DNA from: JBCBKU01 sp965267475
GTDB taxonomy: Bacteria; Pseudomonadota; Alphaproteobacteria; Rhodobacterales; Rhodobacteraceae
Direction of reading: 5' to 3'
DNA length: 64,000 bases
Assembly (NCBI GenBank): GCA_965267475.1
Contig: OZ254079.1
Location: forward strand, 3,658,001-3,722,000
This document shows, piece after piece, positions 1 to 6,347 of the stretch. The translations under genes were made by a program, and so were the position numbers. The notes below the pieces were generated by a model. That model did not search any database. It was not told the DNA's origin and saw only the letters and a program-made list of their open reading frames with translations. Position 1 is the first letter of the stretch; each line of letters starts with the position of its first letter.

Positions 1-153
1 CAGGTCGGTGAACAGCGACGCGGCCTCACCCACCGGTGGCAGAGCGCCCAGCGTCCGGTCCGAGACATGGACGACATAGCCCACCCCGCCCACATCCAGG
101 ATCACATGGTCCACGCCCCGGTGGTCGATCCGGCCTGATAACTTGCCGATCAT
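1..153 (-). CDS. ruvA: Holliday junction branch migration protein RuvA, N-terminal part (cut by window edge)
   Basis: The first 51 residues of RuvA are encoded here and the gene runs off the left edge. The product begins MIGKLSGRID and continues through a GVGYVVHV stretch, which is the typical N-terminal OB-fold of RuvA. RuvA is the tetrameric Holliday-junction-binding partner of the RuvB helicase. The ATG at 153 overlaps the ruvC stop codon by four bases (ATGA), so it is translationally coupled to ruvC in the usual ruvC-ruvA-ruvB order; ruvB is not in view. The start is fixed by the overlap and by the family N-terminus. Confidence 0.93.
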   Translation of the reverse strand, partial: MIGKLSGRIDHRGVDHVILDVGGVGYVVHVSDRTLGALPPVGEAASLFTDL

Positions 154-650
154 TGCGACACCGCCGCCAGAGCCATGGCGCGTCGGGTTCCGGCGTGATG
201 CGCGTGACAGATCGCGATTGCCAGGGCATCCGCCGCATCCGCGTTCGCAAGCTTCACCCCGGGCAATTGCAGCGACACCATATGCTGGATCTGGGTCTTG
301 TCGGCGTGACCCACCCCGGTGACGGCCTTCTTGACGGCATTTGGTGCATATTCCGCGATCTCCAGCCCTGCCGCCGCTGGGACGAGCATGGCAACGCCCC
401 TTGCATGGCCCAGCTTCAACGTCGCCTTGGCATCCTTGGACACGAAGGTTGCTTCAATCGCCGCGCAATGGGGTGTGTGGGCGGAAAAGACCTCGGACAG
501 TTGCTGGTGCAGCCGCAGCAGACGATCGGCCAGATCCCCTGTGCCCGACCGGCAGACCCCATTGGCCACATGGGTCAAACGCGACCCCGAGACGTCGATC
601 ACGCCCCAGCCTAGCGCCCGCAACCCCGGATCAATCCCTAGGATCCGCAT
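150..650 (-). CDS. ruvC: Crossover junction endodeoxyribonuclease RuvC
   Basis: This 166-residue protein resolves Holliday junctions by symmetric nicking during recombinational repair in the cytoplasm. All four acidic catalytic residues of the family are visible at the expected places: D7 (in GIDPG), E66 (in AIEATF), D138 and D141 (in ADAADA). The length is normal for RuvC. Two in-frame ATG codons exist at 656 and 650. The one at 650 is chosen because an AGGGA ribosome binding sequence lies six bases upstream of it, and because the family N-terminus is MRILGIDPG. It overlaps ruvA by four bases. A LexA-like half-site pair overlaps the ribosome binding region (see regulatory entry). Confidence 0.97.
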   Translation of the reverse strand: MRILGIDPGLRALGWGVIDVSGSRLTHVANGVCRSGTGDLADRLLRLHQQLSEVFSAHTPHCAAIEATFVSKDAKATLKLGHARGVAMLVPAAAGLEIAEYAPNAVKKAVTGVGHADKTQIQHMVSLQLPGVKLANADAADALAIAICHAHHAGTRRAMALAAVSQ

Positions 651-654
651 ACCC

Positions 655-669
655 ATTCCCTGCTCGTTC
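655..669. promoter_or_regulatory. Possible LexA (SOS) site next to the ruvC start
   Basis: The plus strand reads ATTC, seven bases, GTTC. This is one mismatch from the direct repeat GTTC-N7-GTTC known for LexA in alphaproteobacteria such as Rhodobacter. It overlaps the ruvC ribosome binding site, where a repressor could block expression. Direct repeats this short occur by chance, so the call is weak. Confidence 0.25.
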
Positions 670-975
670 TTATCTTTGTTGCAGGACTATCACGCCCGTG
701 AACCCGCTGCCAAGAAATTCACCAAATGTCGCATTTGAACTTTGGTCCGAGGCCCCGCTTGGAAGGTGTCGTTTTCCGGCAAATAGATGTCGAAAACAGG
801 CCCGAAGAAACCCGTTTTTCCCTAAGTAAACCATACGTTTACCGACAAAAACGACATATGCATTTTCCGCATATCAGGCATGAAAAAATCGCAGTTGTCC
901 GAACGATTTCAGAAGTCTAACTGCCCAATAATTGATCAAGCCGAAAACGGCCCAAACAAGGAAGGACGACACGAT
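657..975. other. Intergenic region between ruvC and the DUF1127 gene
   Basis: This stretch of about 320 bases separates the divergent ruvC and DUF1127 genes. Its right part (about 770-960) is clearly more AT-rich than the flanking genes. It contains two short inverted repeats: GTAAAC/GTTTAC at 826-842, and ATATGC/GCATAT at 856-874 with a seven-base spacer. The reading frames that cross it show no family features and no suitable ribosome binding site, so it is taken as promoter and 5' untranslated DNA rather than coding sequence. Confidence 0.6.
826..842. promoter_or_regulatory. Perfect inverted repeat, operator candidate for the DUF1127 gene
   Basis: GTAAAC and GTTTAC form a perfect 6-bp dyad around a five-base centre, CATAC. 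The site lies about 130 bases before the DUF1127 start in the AT-rich part of the intergenic region. The size and spacing suit a dimeric helix-turn-helix regulator. No specific regulator can be named. Confidence 0.35.
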
Positions 976-1185
976 ATGGCAACATATGACATGCCCCGCG
1001 CCGGCGTCGCTGGACGCTCTGTTTGGGGCCGGATTTCGAATACGGTAATGGCAGTTTTCGGCGATTTCGCCACTTGGAATGACCGCCGCATGACCCGCAA
1101 CGCGCTGAACGGGCTTACGGATCGTGAACTGGACGATATCGGCCTGAGCCGCGCCGACGTGGAAATGCTGGGCGAACGTCGCTAA
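976..1185 (+). CDS. DUF1127 (YjiS-like) small protein
   Basis: This 69-residue protein ends in the DUF1127 signature LTDRELDDIGLSR (about residues 47-59), an arginine-rich C-terminal motif. Small DUF1127 proteins are common in alphaproteobacteria, and some have been tied to phosphate, C1 and RNA-related regulation, but no single biochemical role is established. The start ATATGGC at 976 is preferred over the longer frame from 880 because AAGGAAGGAC sits a suitable distance upstream, and the family homology begins only after it. The gene stands alone, with an AT-rich upstream region and its own strong terminator, which suggests an abundantly expressed monocistronic transcript. Confidence 0.85.
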   Translation: MATYDMPRAGVAGRSVWGRISNTVMAVFGDFATWNDRRMTRNALNGLTDRELDDIGLSRADVEMLGERR

Positions 1186-1211
1186 GCGCACTGCAGAGAC
1201 AGTCGAAACTG

Positions 1212-1247
1212 AAAAGGCCGCGGCAAACACCCGCGGCCTTTTCTGTT
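1212..1247 (+). terminator. Rho-independent terminator of the DUF1127 gene
   Basis: A perfect 12-base inverted repeat, AAAAGGCCGCGG at 1212-1223 and CCGCGGCCTTTT at 1231-1242, encloses a seven-base loop. It lies 27 bases after the stop codon. The flanking A and T runs mean it could also act on transcripts from the opposite strand, where the next gene ends convergently. Confidence 0.9.
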
Positions 1248-1284
1248 GTACTTGCGGGCCCAAAACGGGCCGTCGCGTCACTCG

Positions 1285-1629
1285 TTACAGATCAACTTTC
1301 TGGAATTGTTCGGCGATCCACACGGTCGCAGGATCTGCGGCCATGATATAGGCACCGACCTGTTCAACCACGGTGCCGGCCCGAAGGCGTTCCACCGTCC
1401 CGGTGTAATCCGCAGGACCCATGGCGGTGAACATCGCCGCTTTGAGACCCAGAAGCACAACCAGAATGAACAGCAATCCCCGCCAGGGCACCGAGACCCG
1501 GGCGCGTGGACGGGCGACGATCAGCCCATCCGCGTTGACCGACGCAACGTAGCCACGCGCCAAACGACGGTTCTTGCGGTCAATCCGCTTCAGCCGTTGG
1601 TCGAATTCTTGCTGATAGTAATCAGCCAT
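1285..1629 (-). CDS. Conserved hypothetical single-pass membrane protein
   Basis: The predicted 114-residue protein has a basic N-terminal segment (residues about 10-45, with several KR-rich turns). A hydrophobic helix follows (about 49-70, core LLFILVVLLG), then a small polar C-terminal domain. The ATG at 1629 is chosen because GTGGAG precedes it by a few bases and the upstream part of the open frame has no such signal. It is the last gene of the minus-strand run that includes prmA, about 110 bases after it. I do not recognise a named family. Positive charges before the helix suggest an inside N-terminus. Confidence 0.65.
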   Translation of the reverse strand: MADYYQQEFDQRLKRIDRKNRRLARGYVASVNADGLIVARPRARVSVPWRGLLFILVVLLGLKAAMFTAMGPADYTGTVERLRAGTVVEQVGAYIMAADPATVWIAEQFQKVDL

Positions 1630-1740
1630 GGCAGTTCTCCACTCGCGTCGGCCCCCACCGACTAAGGCATCTGTAAGACGAAATGCGGCGAAGGTGGGGC
1701 AAAAATGGCGGAAACATGGTGTTTCCTGCATTTTTGGATG

Positions 1741-2607
1741 TCAGAGCGTTAATTCGAGTGTCGTCCAGTCAACAATGACCTCGGAGGCGCGAAGATTGAT
1801 GCCTTGGGCGGCATAGGCCGCTGCCACAGAATCGGCTTGTTCGTTCAGAATGCCAGACAGGATCAGCCGCCCGCCCGGCGCCAGGATCGTCCGGAGATCC
1901 GGGGCAAGGGCGACAAGCGGGCCCATAAGGATATTGGCAAAGATCAGGTCATAGGGTGCCTTGCCCTGAAGATCGGGATGGTCCGTTCCCACCGCCTCGA
2001 CCGTTGTGACCCGACCGGCCATGCCGTTCGCCTTCAGATTTGCGCGGGCCACATCCACGGCAACCGGGTCGATGTCGCTTGCTATGACCTCGGCGTCCCA
2101 GATCTTGGCCGCAGCCATCGCCAGAACCGCCGTGCCGCAGCCGATATCGGCCACCGTTCCGGGCACAAACCCTTCGGACGCGATCCGGTCCAAAGCCCGA
2201 AGGCAGCCAAGCGTTGTGCCGTGGTGGCCGGTCCCGAACGCCATGGCCGCTTCGATAAGAAGCGGGACCACGCCTTCGGGCACCTGATCGGCATCGTGGC
2301 TGCCATGAAGGAAGAAGCGACCGGCCCTGACCGGAGCAAGCGCGCGCTGGACATGGGCCACCCAGTCCGTATCGGGAACGTCCGAAACCACAAAATCCCG
2401 GGCACCAAAACTCGCGGCCAGCAGGGCCAGAGCGGCCTGATCCGGGGGATCAGTGAAGTAAAGACCGACCTCCCAGGTGCCCGACCCGTCCTCGACTTCG
2501 AACACGCCGACACCCGTCGGTTCCGGTGTCAGACGTTCGGCGGCCTCGCCCATGGCTTCGGCGCGGGCGCGGTCGTCCAAGGTGGTCAATGCGGTAAAGG
2601 TCGTCAT
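1741..2607 (-). CDS. prmA: Ribosomal protein L11 methyltransferase PrmA
   Basis: This 288-residue protein trimethylates ribosomal protein L11 using S-adenosylmethionine. Visible signatures are the AFGTGHHGTT stretch before the methyltransferase core (about residue 135), the SAM-binding motif I VADIGCGTAVLA (about 160-175), the acidic loop ASDIDPVA, and the motif IV-like FANILMGPL. The N-terminal domain (residues 1-110) matches the substrate-recognition half of PrmA. The ATG at 2607 begins MTTFTALTT and leaves seven bases after the upstream acetyltransferase stop, which argues for an operon. The longer frame has no support. Confidence 0.95.
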   Translation of the reverse strand: MTTFTALTTLDDRARAEAMGEAAERLTPEPTGVGVFEVEDGSGTWEVGLYFTDPPDQAALALLAASFGARDFVVSDVPDTDWVAHVQRALAPVRAGRFFLHGSHDADQVPEGVVPLLIEAAMAFGTGHHGTTLGCLRALDRIASEGFVPGTVADIGCGTAVLAMAAAKIWDAEVIASDIDPVAVDVARANLKANGMAGRVTTVEAVGTDHPDLQGKAPYDLIFANILMGPLVALAPDLRTILAPGGRLILSGILNEQADSVAAAYAAQGINLRASEVIVDWTTLELTL

Positions 2608-2614
2608 CGGGCGG

Positions 2615-3157
2615 CTATAGCGGTCGGGCCGGGACCCCCGCAACCCGATCACCGGCGGCCACATCACGGCGCACAACCGCCCCGGCGGCGATTATTGCGC
2701 CGTCGCCAATCGTGACGCCCGGCAACAAGATCGCCCCGCCGCCGATCCAGACATCCCGCCCAATCGTCACAGGCAAAGCCCGTTCAATCCCGGCACGGCG
2801 CTTTTCCACATCCCGATGGTGATCGGCGCAATAAATGTGGACACCGGGCCCGAGCATCGAGTGATCGCCGATGTTGACCGTTCCGCTGTCGAGGATGACA
2901 CAACCGGCGTTCAAATAGACCGAGGCGCCCAGCGTCGTGTTGATCCCGTAGGAGCAGTGAAATGGCGCCTCGATCATACAGTCCGGCCCAAGCGTCAGCA
3001 GGTCGGACAGCAATGGCCCGCAGGCGCCCCGGTCGTCCGGATGCATCGTGACATGCTGCTGCACCGCGCGCCTGGCGGTCTGGCGCAAATCCTCGAACGC
3101 AGGGTCAAGACAGCAATACCAATCGCCCGAGATCATCTGCGCCTGTGAACTGGTCAC
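2615..3157 (-). CDS. Left-handed beta-helix acetyltransferase, maltose/galactoside O-acetyltransferase type
   Basis: This 180-residue protein is built of hexapeptide repeats (for example LNAGCVILD, VNIGDHSMLGPG, VTIGDGAIIAAGA). It carries the HIYCADHHRD segment with the histidine typical of the maa/lacA sugar acetyltransferase subgroup. It would transfer acetyl from acetyl-CoA to a hydroxyl of a sugar-like acceptor; the true acceptor cannot be told. The start is taken as GTG at 3157, whose GTGA overlaps the stop of the preceding kinase-like gene by four bases. An internal ATG at 3136 is a possible alternative. Confidence 0.85.
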   Translation of the reverse strand: MTSSQAQMISGDWYCCLDPAFEDLRQTARRAVQQHVTMHPDDRGACGPLLSDLLTLGPDCMIEAPFHCSYGINTTLGASVYLNAGCVILDSGTVNIGDHSMLGPGVHIYCADHHRDVEKRRAGIERALPVTIGRDVWIGGGAILLPGVTIGDGAIIAAGAVVRRDVAAGDRVAGVPARPL

Positions 3158-3717
3158 CCCGTCCGCTCCTCTGATTGGTGATCCAGTGCGTCGACCACAG
3201 CCTGCACCAGGTTTTCCGGGCTTTGCGTGGCATCGAGCCGGATCACCGGTAGCGATAGATCCGCCAGCCATGCCTCGTGCCGCACGCGGCTCCGGCCCGC
3301 AAAGGCGGGGTCATCATAGCCCGCGGCCCAATCGAGAAAGCCTTTGAAGGCCTGCGCGCGATCACCACCCTGGGCAATCCGCGGCCCATAGCGTTTCCGT
3401 TCCCGGGCGCGAAGCCGCGCCAGACGGGGGGCGCCCGGCATCGACAGGAAGATGACATGGGTCACCCGGCGCATGACCGGTTCGCCCCAGGCCATCAGCG
3501 ATCCCGACAAGATCCAGTCGGATCTGGCAAGGAACAGGTCTTTCATCAATTGAACACGGTCTTCGACCGGGCGCTTGTCCTGAAACGGCGGATCGCTGGG
3601 GATCCAGAAAAAATCGTCCGTGTCGAAGGCCTGACTGGCGAGCCGATCCGCAAGACGCCGCCCCAGCGTGGACACCCCGCAGCCCGAGGCGCCGGTGATG
3701 TGGATCCGGCGCCCCAT
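3154..3717 (-). CDS. P-loop nucleotide kinase-like protein with altered Walker A motif
   Basis: This 187-residue protein resembles small adenylate-kinase-like P-loop proteins. The phosphate-binding loop reads GASGCGVST (residues 9-17). Where the classical Walker A motif has lysine, this protein has V15, so it belongs to an atypical subgroup or relies on another base. Further along are TDDFFW (about 33-38) and the R-rich lid-like part RARERKRYG. The gene begins four bases after msrA ends and overlaps the next acetyltransferase gene by four bases, so it is within a coupled operon. The substrate is unknown. Confidence 0.75.
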   Translation of the reverse strand: MGRRIHITGASGCGVSTLGRRLADRLASQAFDTDDFFWIPSDPPFQDKRPVEDRVQLMKDLFLARSDWILSGSLMAWGEPVMRRVTHVIFLSMPGAPRLARLRARERKRYGPRIAQGGDRAQAFKGFLDWAAGYDDPAFAGRSRVRHEAWLADLSLPVIRLDATQSPENLVQAVVDALDHQSEERTG

Positions 3718-3721
3718 GCCG

Positions 3722-4372
3722 TCAGGCGGCGGTGCCGATCGGACAGGTCACGCCGGTGCCGCCCAGCCCGCAATACCCGTTCGGGTTCTTCGCCAGATAC
3801 TGCTGGTGATAGTCTTCGGCGAAGTAGAATTCGGGGGCGTCCAGGATTTCGGTGGTGATCATCCCATAACCGGCACCGTTCAGACGCGTCTGAAATTCGG
3901 CCTTGGTCTGCTCTGCCACCGCCGTCTGGGCGGCTGAGTAGGTATAGATCCCGGACCGGTACTGCGTGCCCCGGTCATTGCCTTGCCGCATCCCCTGGGT
4001 TGGATCATGCCCTTCCCAGAAGATCTTCAGCAGATCGTCATAGGTCACCTGGTTCGGATCGAAGATCACGCGAACGACCTCGTTATGGCCGGTCCTGCCC
4101 GAACAAACCTCTTCATAGGTGGCATTGGGCGTATGCCCGCCCGCATAGCCCACCATGGTCAGATAGACGCCGGGGACCTTCCAGAACATCCGCTCGACGC
4201 CCCAGAAGCAGCCCATGCCGAACATCGCTTCTTGCATGCCTTCGGGCACGGGTGCTTTCAGCGGTTCGCCATTGACGAAATGCGTCTCGGCGGTCGGGAT
4301 CGCGGCATCGCGTCCGGGCAAGGCGTCATCGGCAGTGATCATGTCGGTCGATTTGGACAGGAAGGAAAACAC
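3722..4372 (-). CDS. msrA: Peptide methionine-S-sulfoxide reductase MsrA
   Basis: This 216-residue enzyme reduces the S-epimer of methionine sulfoxide in proteins, repairing oxidative damage. The catalytic motif GCFWG is at residues 54-58 with C55 as the nucleophile. C201 and C210 near the C-terminus (NGYCGLGG and VTCPIG) are the probable resolving cysteines, so the full three-cysteine mechanism can be proposed. GYAGG and YHQQYL are further family motifs. No export signal is apparent. It follows the MFS gene by about 55 bases and precedes the kinase-like gene by four. Confidence 0.96.
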   Translation of the reverse strand: MFSFLSKSTDMITADDALPGRDAAIPTAETHFVNGEPLKAPVPEGMQEAMFGMGCFWGVERMFWKVPGVYLTMVGYAGGHTPNATYEEVCSGRTGHNEVVRVIFDPNQVTYDDLLKIFWEGHDPTQGMRQGNDRGTQYRSGIYTYSAAQTAVAEQTKAEFQTRLNGAGYGMITTEILDAPEFYFAEDYHQQYLAKNPNGYCGLGGTGVTCPIGTAA

Positions 4373-4427
4373 GCGCTTCTCCTATGTTGAGGGTTGTCCC
4401 TGATATAGGGGCTTGCCCGCCCTTCGG

Positions 4428-5657
4428 CTACTCTGCCGGGGCGGCCAGCCCGCGCGCAAAGATCGTCTCGTTCCCCGGTGCGGGATGGCGCGGGATCATC
4501 AGGGCCAGGATCAGCGACGTCGCCGCCATGGCTGCCGCAAGCGCAAAGACGCCGCCGGGCGAGGCCACCCAAAGATATCCAAGCGCTGCGGGCAGGAAGA
4601 CCGCCGCGATATGGTTGATGGTGAAGGCCACCGCCGCCGTCGGCGCAATATCCGCCGGATCGGCGATCTTCTGGAAATAGGTCTTCATGGCGAAGGCGAG
4701 CGCGAAGAACAAATGGTCGAGAATATAGAGTACCGCCGCCAGCACGACGCCCCAGCCCAGCCAATAGATCCCGCCATAGGCCAGAAACACGCAGATCAGG
4801 CCGATATATTCAAAGGCCAATGCATTGCGTTCCCCGAAATGCGCCACCGCCCGCCCCATCAGCGGCGCGAAGATCATGTTGGCCACGAAGTTGAACAGGA
4901 ACAGCGCCGTGACCTCATGCACTTCGAAGCCGAAGCGTTCGACCATCATGAAGGCCGCGAAGACCACGAAAATCTGGCGCCGCGCGCCGGACATGAACTG
5001 AAGCGCATAGTACAGCCAATAGCGCCGCCGCAGGATCAGCCGTTTGCTTTGCGGGGTCGATGACTGGAATTGCGGGAACGCCACCCAGAGATAGACCGCC
5101 ACAAGCACCGACACCCCGCCCCCGGTCATATAGACGAAGGCATAGCTTAGATCGAAAGCCTTCCAGGTCAGGACCAGAAGCGCATAGGCCACCAACGAGG
5201 CGCCGGATCCGACAGCGACAAGCCAGCCGAGCACTTTCGGGGCCTCGGCCTTCGACAGCCATTGCAGTTGAAGGGATTGGTTAACCGTTTCGAAATAGTG
5301 AAACCCGAAGGACGCGATCATGGTCACGGTCAGCAGCCCGGCGAGCGACGGGAAATATGCCGTGATCGCGGTCGCGATGCCCAACGTGATCAGGGACACG
5401 ATCGCCAGAACCTGCTCGCGCATGAAAAGGATGACCGCAATGACCCCGACGGCGAAGAACCCGGGAATCTCCCGCACCGTATGCAGCCAGCCGATTTCGA
5501 CGCCCGTAAAGCCGGCCGCCTCGATGACGAAGTTGTTCAGAAGCGCGGACCAGGTCGCGAAAGACATCGGCATGGCGATGGCCACCAGCACCAGAAAGGC
5601 GATGGGCCGTCGCCACACGGGCAAGGCCCGGGCGTCTTCCAGCGAAACGGAGGTCAT
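4428..5657 (-). CDS. Major facilitator superfamily transporter
   Basis: This 409-residue inner-membrane protein has about twelve hydrophobic helices in two halves, with a cytoplasmic basic loop in the middle (QSKRLILRRRYW, about residues 200-212). It lacks a clear diagnostic motif of drug or sugar porters, so the substrate is not assigned. The N-terminus is short and cytoplasmic. It is the first gene of the minus-strand group leading into msrA. The next gene to its right starts in the opposite direction after about 115 bases, so the promoter should lie between 5658 and 5771. Confidence 0.85.
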   Translation of the reverse strand: MTSVSLEDARALPVWRRPIAFLVLVAIAMPMSFATWSALLNNFVIEAAGFTGVEIGWLHTVREIPGFFAVGVIAVILFMREQVLAIVSLITLGIATAITAYFPSLAGLLTVTMIASFGFHYFETVNQSLQLQWLSKAEAPKVLGWLVAVGSGASLVAYALLVLTWKAFDLSYAFVYMTGGGVSVLVAVYLWVAFPQFQSSTPQSKRLILRRRYWLYYALQFMSGARRQIFVVFAAFMMVERFGFEVHEVTALFLFNFVANMIFAPLMGRAVAHFGERNALAFEYIGLICVFLAYGGIYWLGWGVVLAAVLYILDHLFFALAFAMKTYFQKIADPADIAPTAAVAFTINHIAAVFLPAALGYLWVASPGGVFALAAAMAATSLILALMIPRHPAPGNETIFARGLAAPAE

Positions 5658-5771
5658 GGTCCGGGCTTACGCCTGCGCCACGGGAGAGAAAAGCGCGAAA
5701 TCCAGCCGAGACCTTGTGCAATTCTGCGCAACGGCTGGTTGAACAGGGCCAAGACCGCTATGGGCACACCC

Positions 5772-6215
5772 ATGATACGTATCATCCTTTCTCTTATTTT
5801 GCTGGCGGTGCCGGTCCATGCCGGTCCCGACCGGATCTCATTTCTTCTGGGCTCCGAACATTTCGGGGCCACCAGCGACTTTCAGGAGTTCAACCCGGGC
5901 GCCTTTTTCACCTGGGACCGGGGCAACGAATACTCGCTCGGCGCATTCTACAACAGCTATGCCGATATCTCGGTGGCAGGCACCGTGGGCTGGCCGGTCT
6001 GGCGCTTCGACCAAGGGCAGGTCAATCTACTGACCGGCATCGCCTGGTATCCCGGCGATGGCCGCCGCTTTGGCGTGCACGTGGGGGATTTCGTACCCCT
6101 TCTTGGCGTCCAGGCCCGATATGGCAACGGCTTTGCCCAGATCATCCCCTCCGACGGGGTCGCCGTTGACGCCATTTTCGCAGCCGGGCTGACGTTTGAG
6201 CTCAAAAAACCCTGA
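5772..6215 (+). CDS. Small exported hypothetical protein
   Basis: The 147-residue product starts with a clear signal peptide (MIRIILSLILLAVPVHA, cleavage expected after VHA). The remainder is rich in glycine and aromatic residues alternating with polar ones, as in YSLGAFYN and FGVHVGDFVP. This suggests beta strands, possibly a small outer-membrane barrel or periplasmic beta protein. A second ATG four codons upstream (5760) is an alternative start; 5772 gives the cleaner signal sequence. I do not recognise the family. It is followed within ten bases by a copy of the TTCATCTTGGC intergenic repeat and ends convergent to priA. Confidence 0.6.
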   Translation: MIRIILSLILLAVPVHAGPDRISFLLGSEHFGATSDFQEFNPGAFFTWDRGNEYSLGAFYNSYADISVAGTVGWPVWRFDQGQVNLLTGIAWYPGDGRRFGVHVGDFVPLLGVQARYGNGFAQIIPSDGVAVDAIFAAGLTFELKKP

Positions 6216-6220
6216 CCGCC

Positions 6221-6236
6221 TTCATCTTGGCAAAAC
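6221..6236 (+). repeat. Copy 1 of the TTCATCTTGGC 3'-flanking repeat
   Basis: The sequence TTCATCTTGGCAAAA begins five bases after the stop of the upstream plus-strand gene. Near-identical copies follow stop codons at 12229 and 41345. All three are on the same strand as the preceding gene and lie at convergent gene ends. Confidence 0.6.
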
Positions 6237-6347
6237 CCTCAGCAGCGTGACACCCGCCCCAAGGGCGCCTGCCAAAGCCGGCGCGCCAAATCGCACGAAG
6301 TGCCAGAAGGCGTGCGCCGCAAGCGCTCATTTTGACAGGCGCCCCCT

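Noticed and set aside
726..920. 64-codon frame between ruvC and the DUF1127 gene
   Set aside because: It has a biased, low-complexity translation, no ribosome binding sequence and lies in AT-rich promoter-like DNA containing inverted repeats.
6262..6344. Long-range inverted repeat (AGGGCGCCTG with CAGGCGCCC) between the small exported gene and priA
   Set aside because: The arms are about 65 bases apart with GC-rich sequence between, so chance pairing is likely. No T run marks a terminator.
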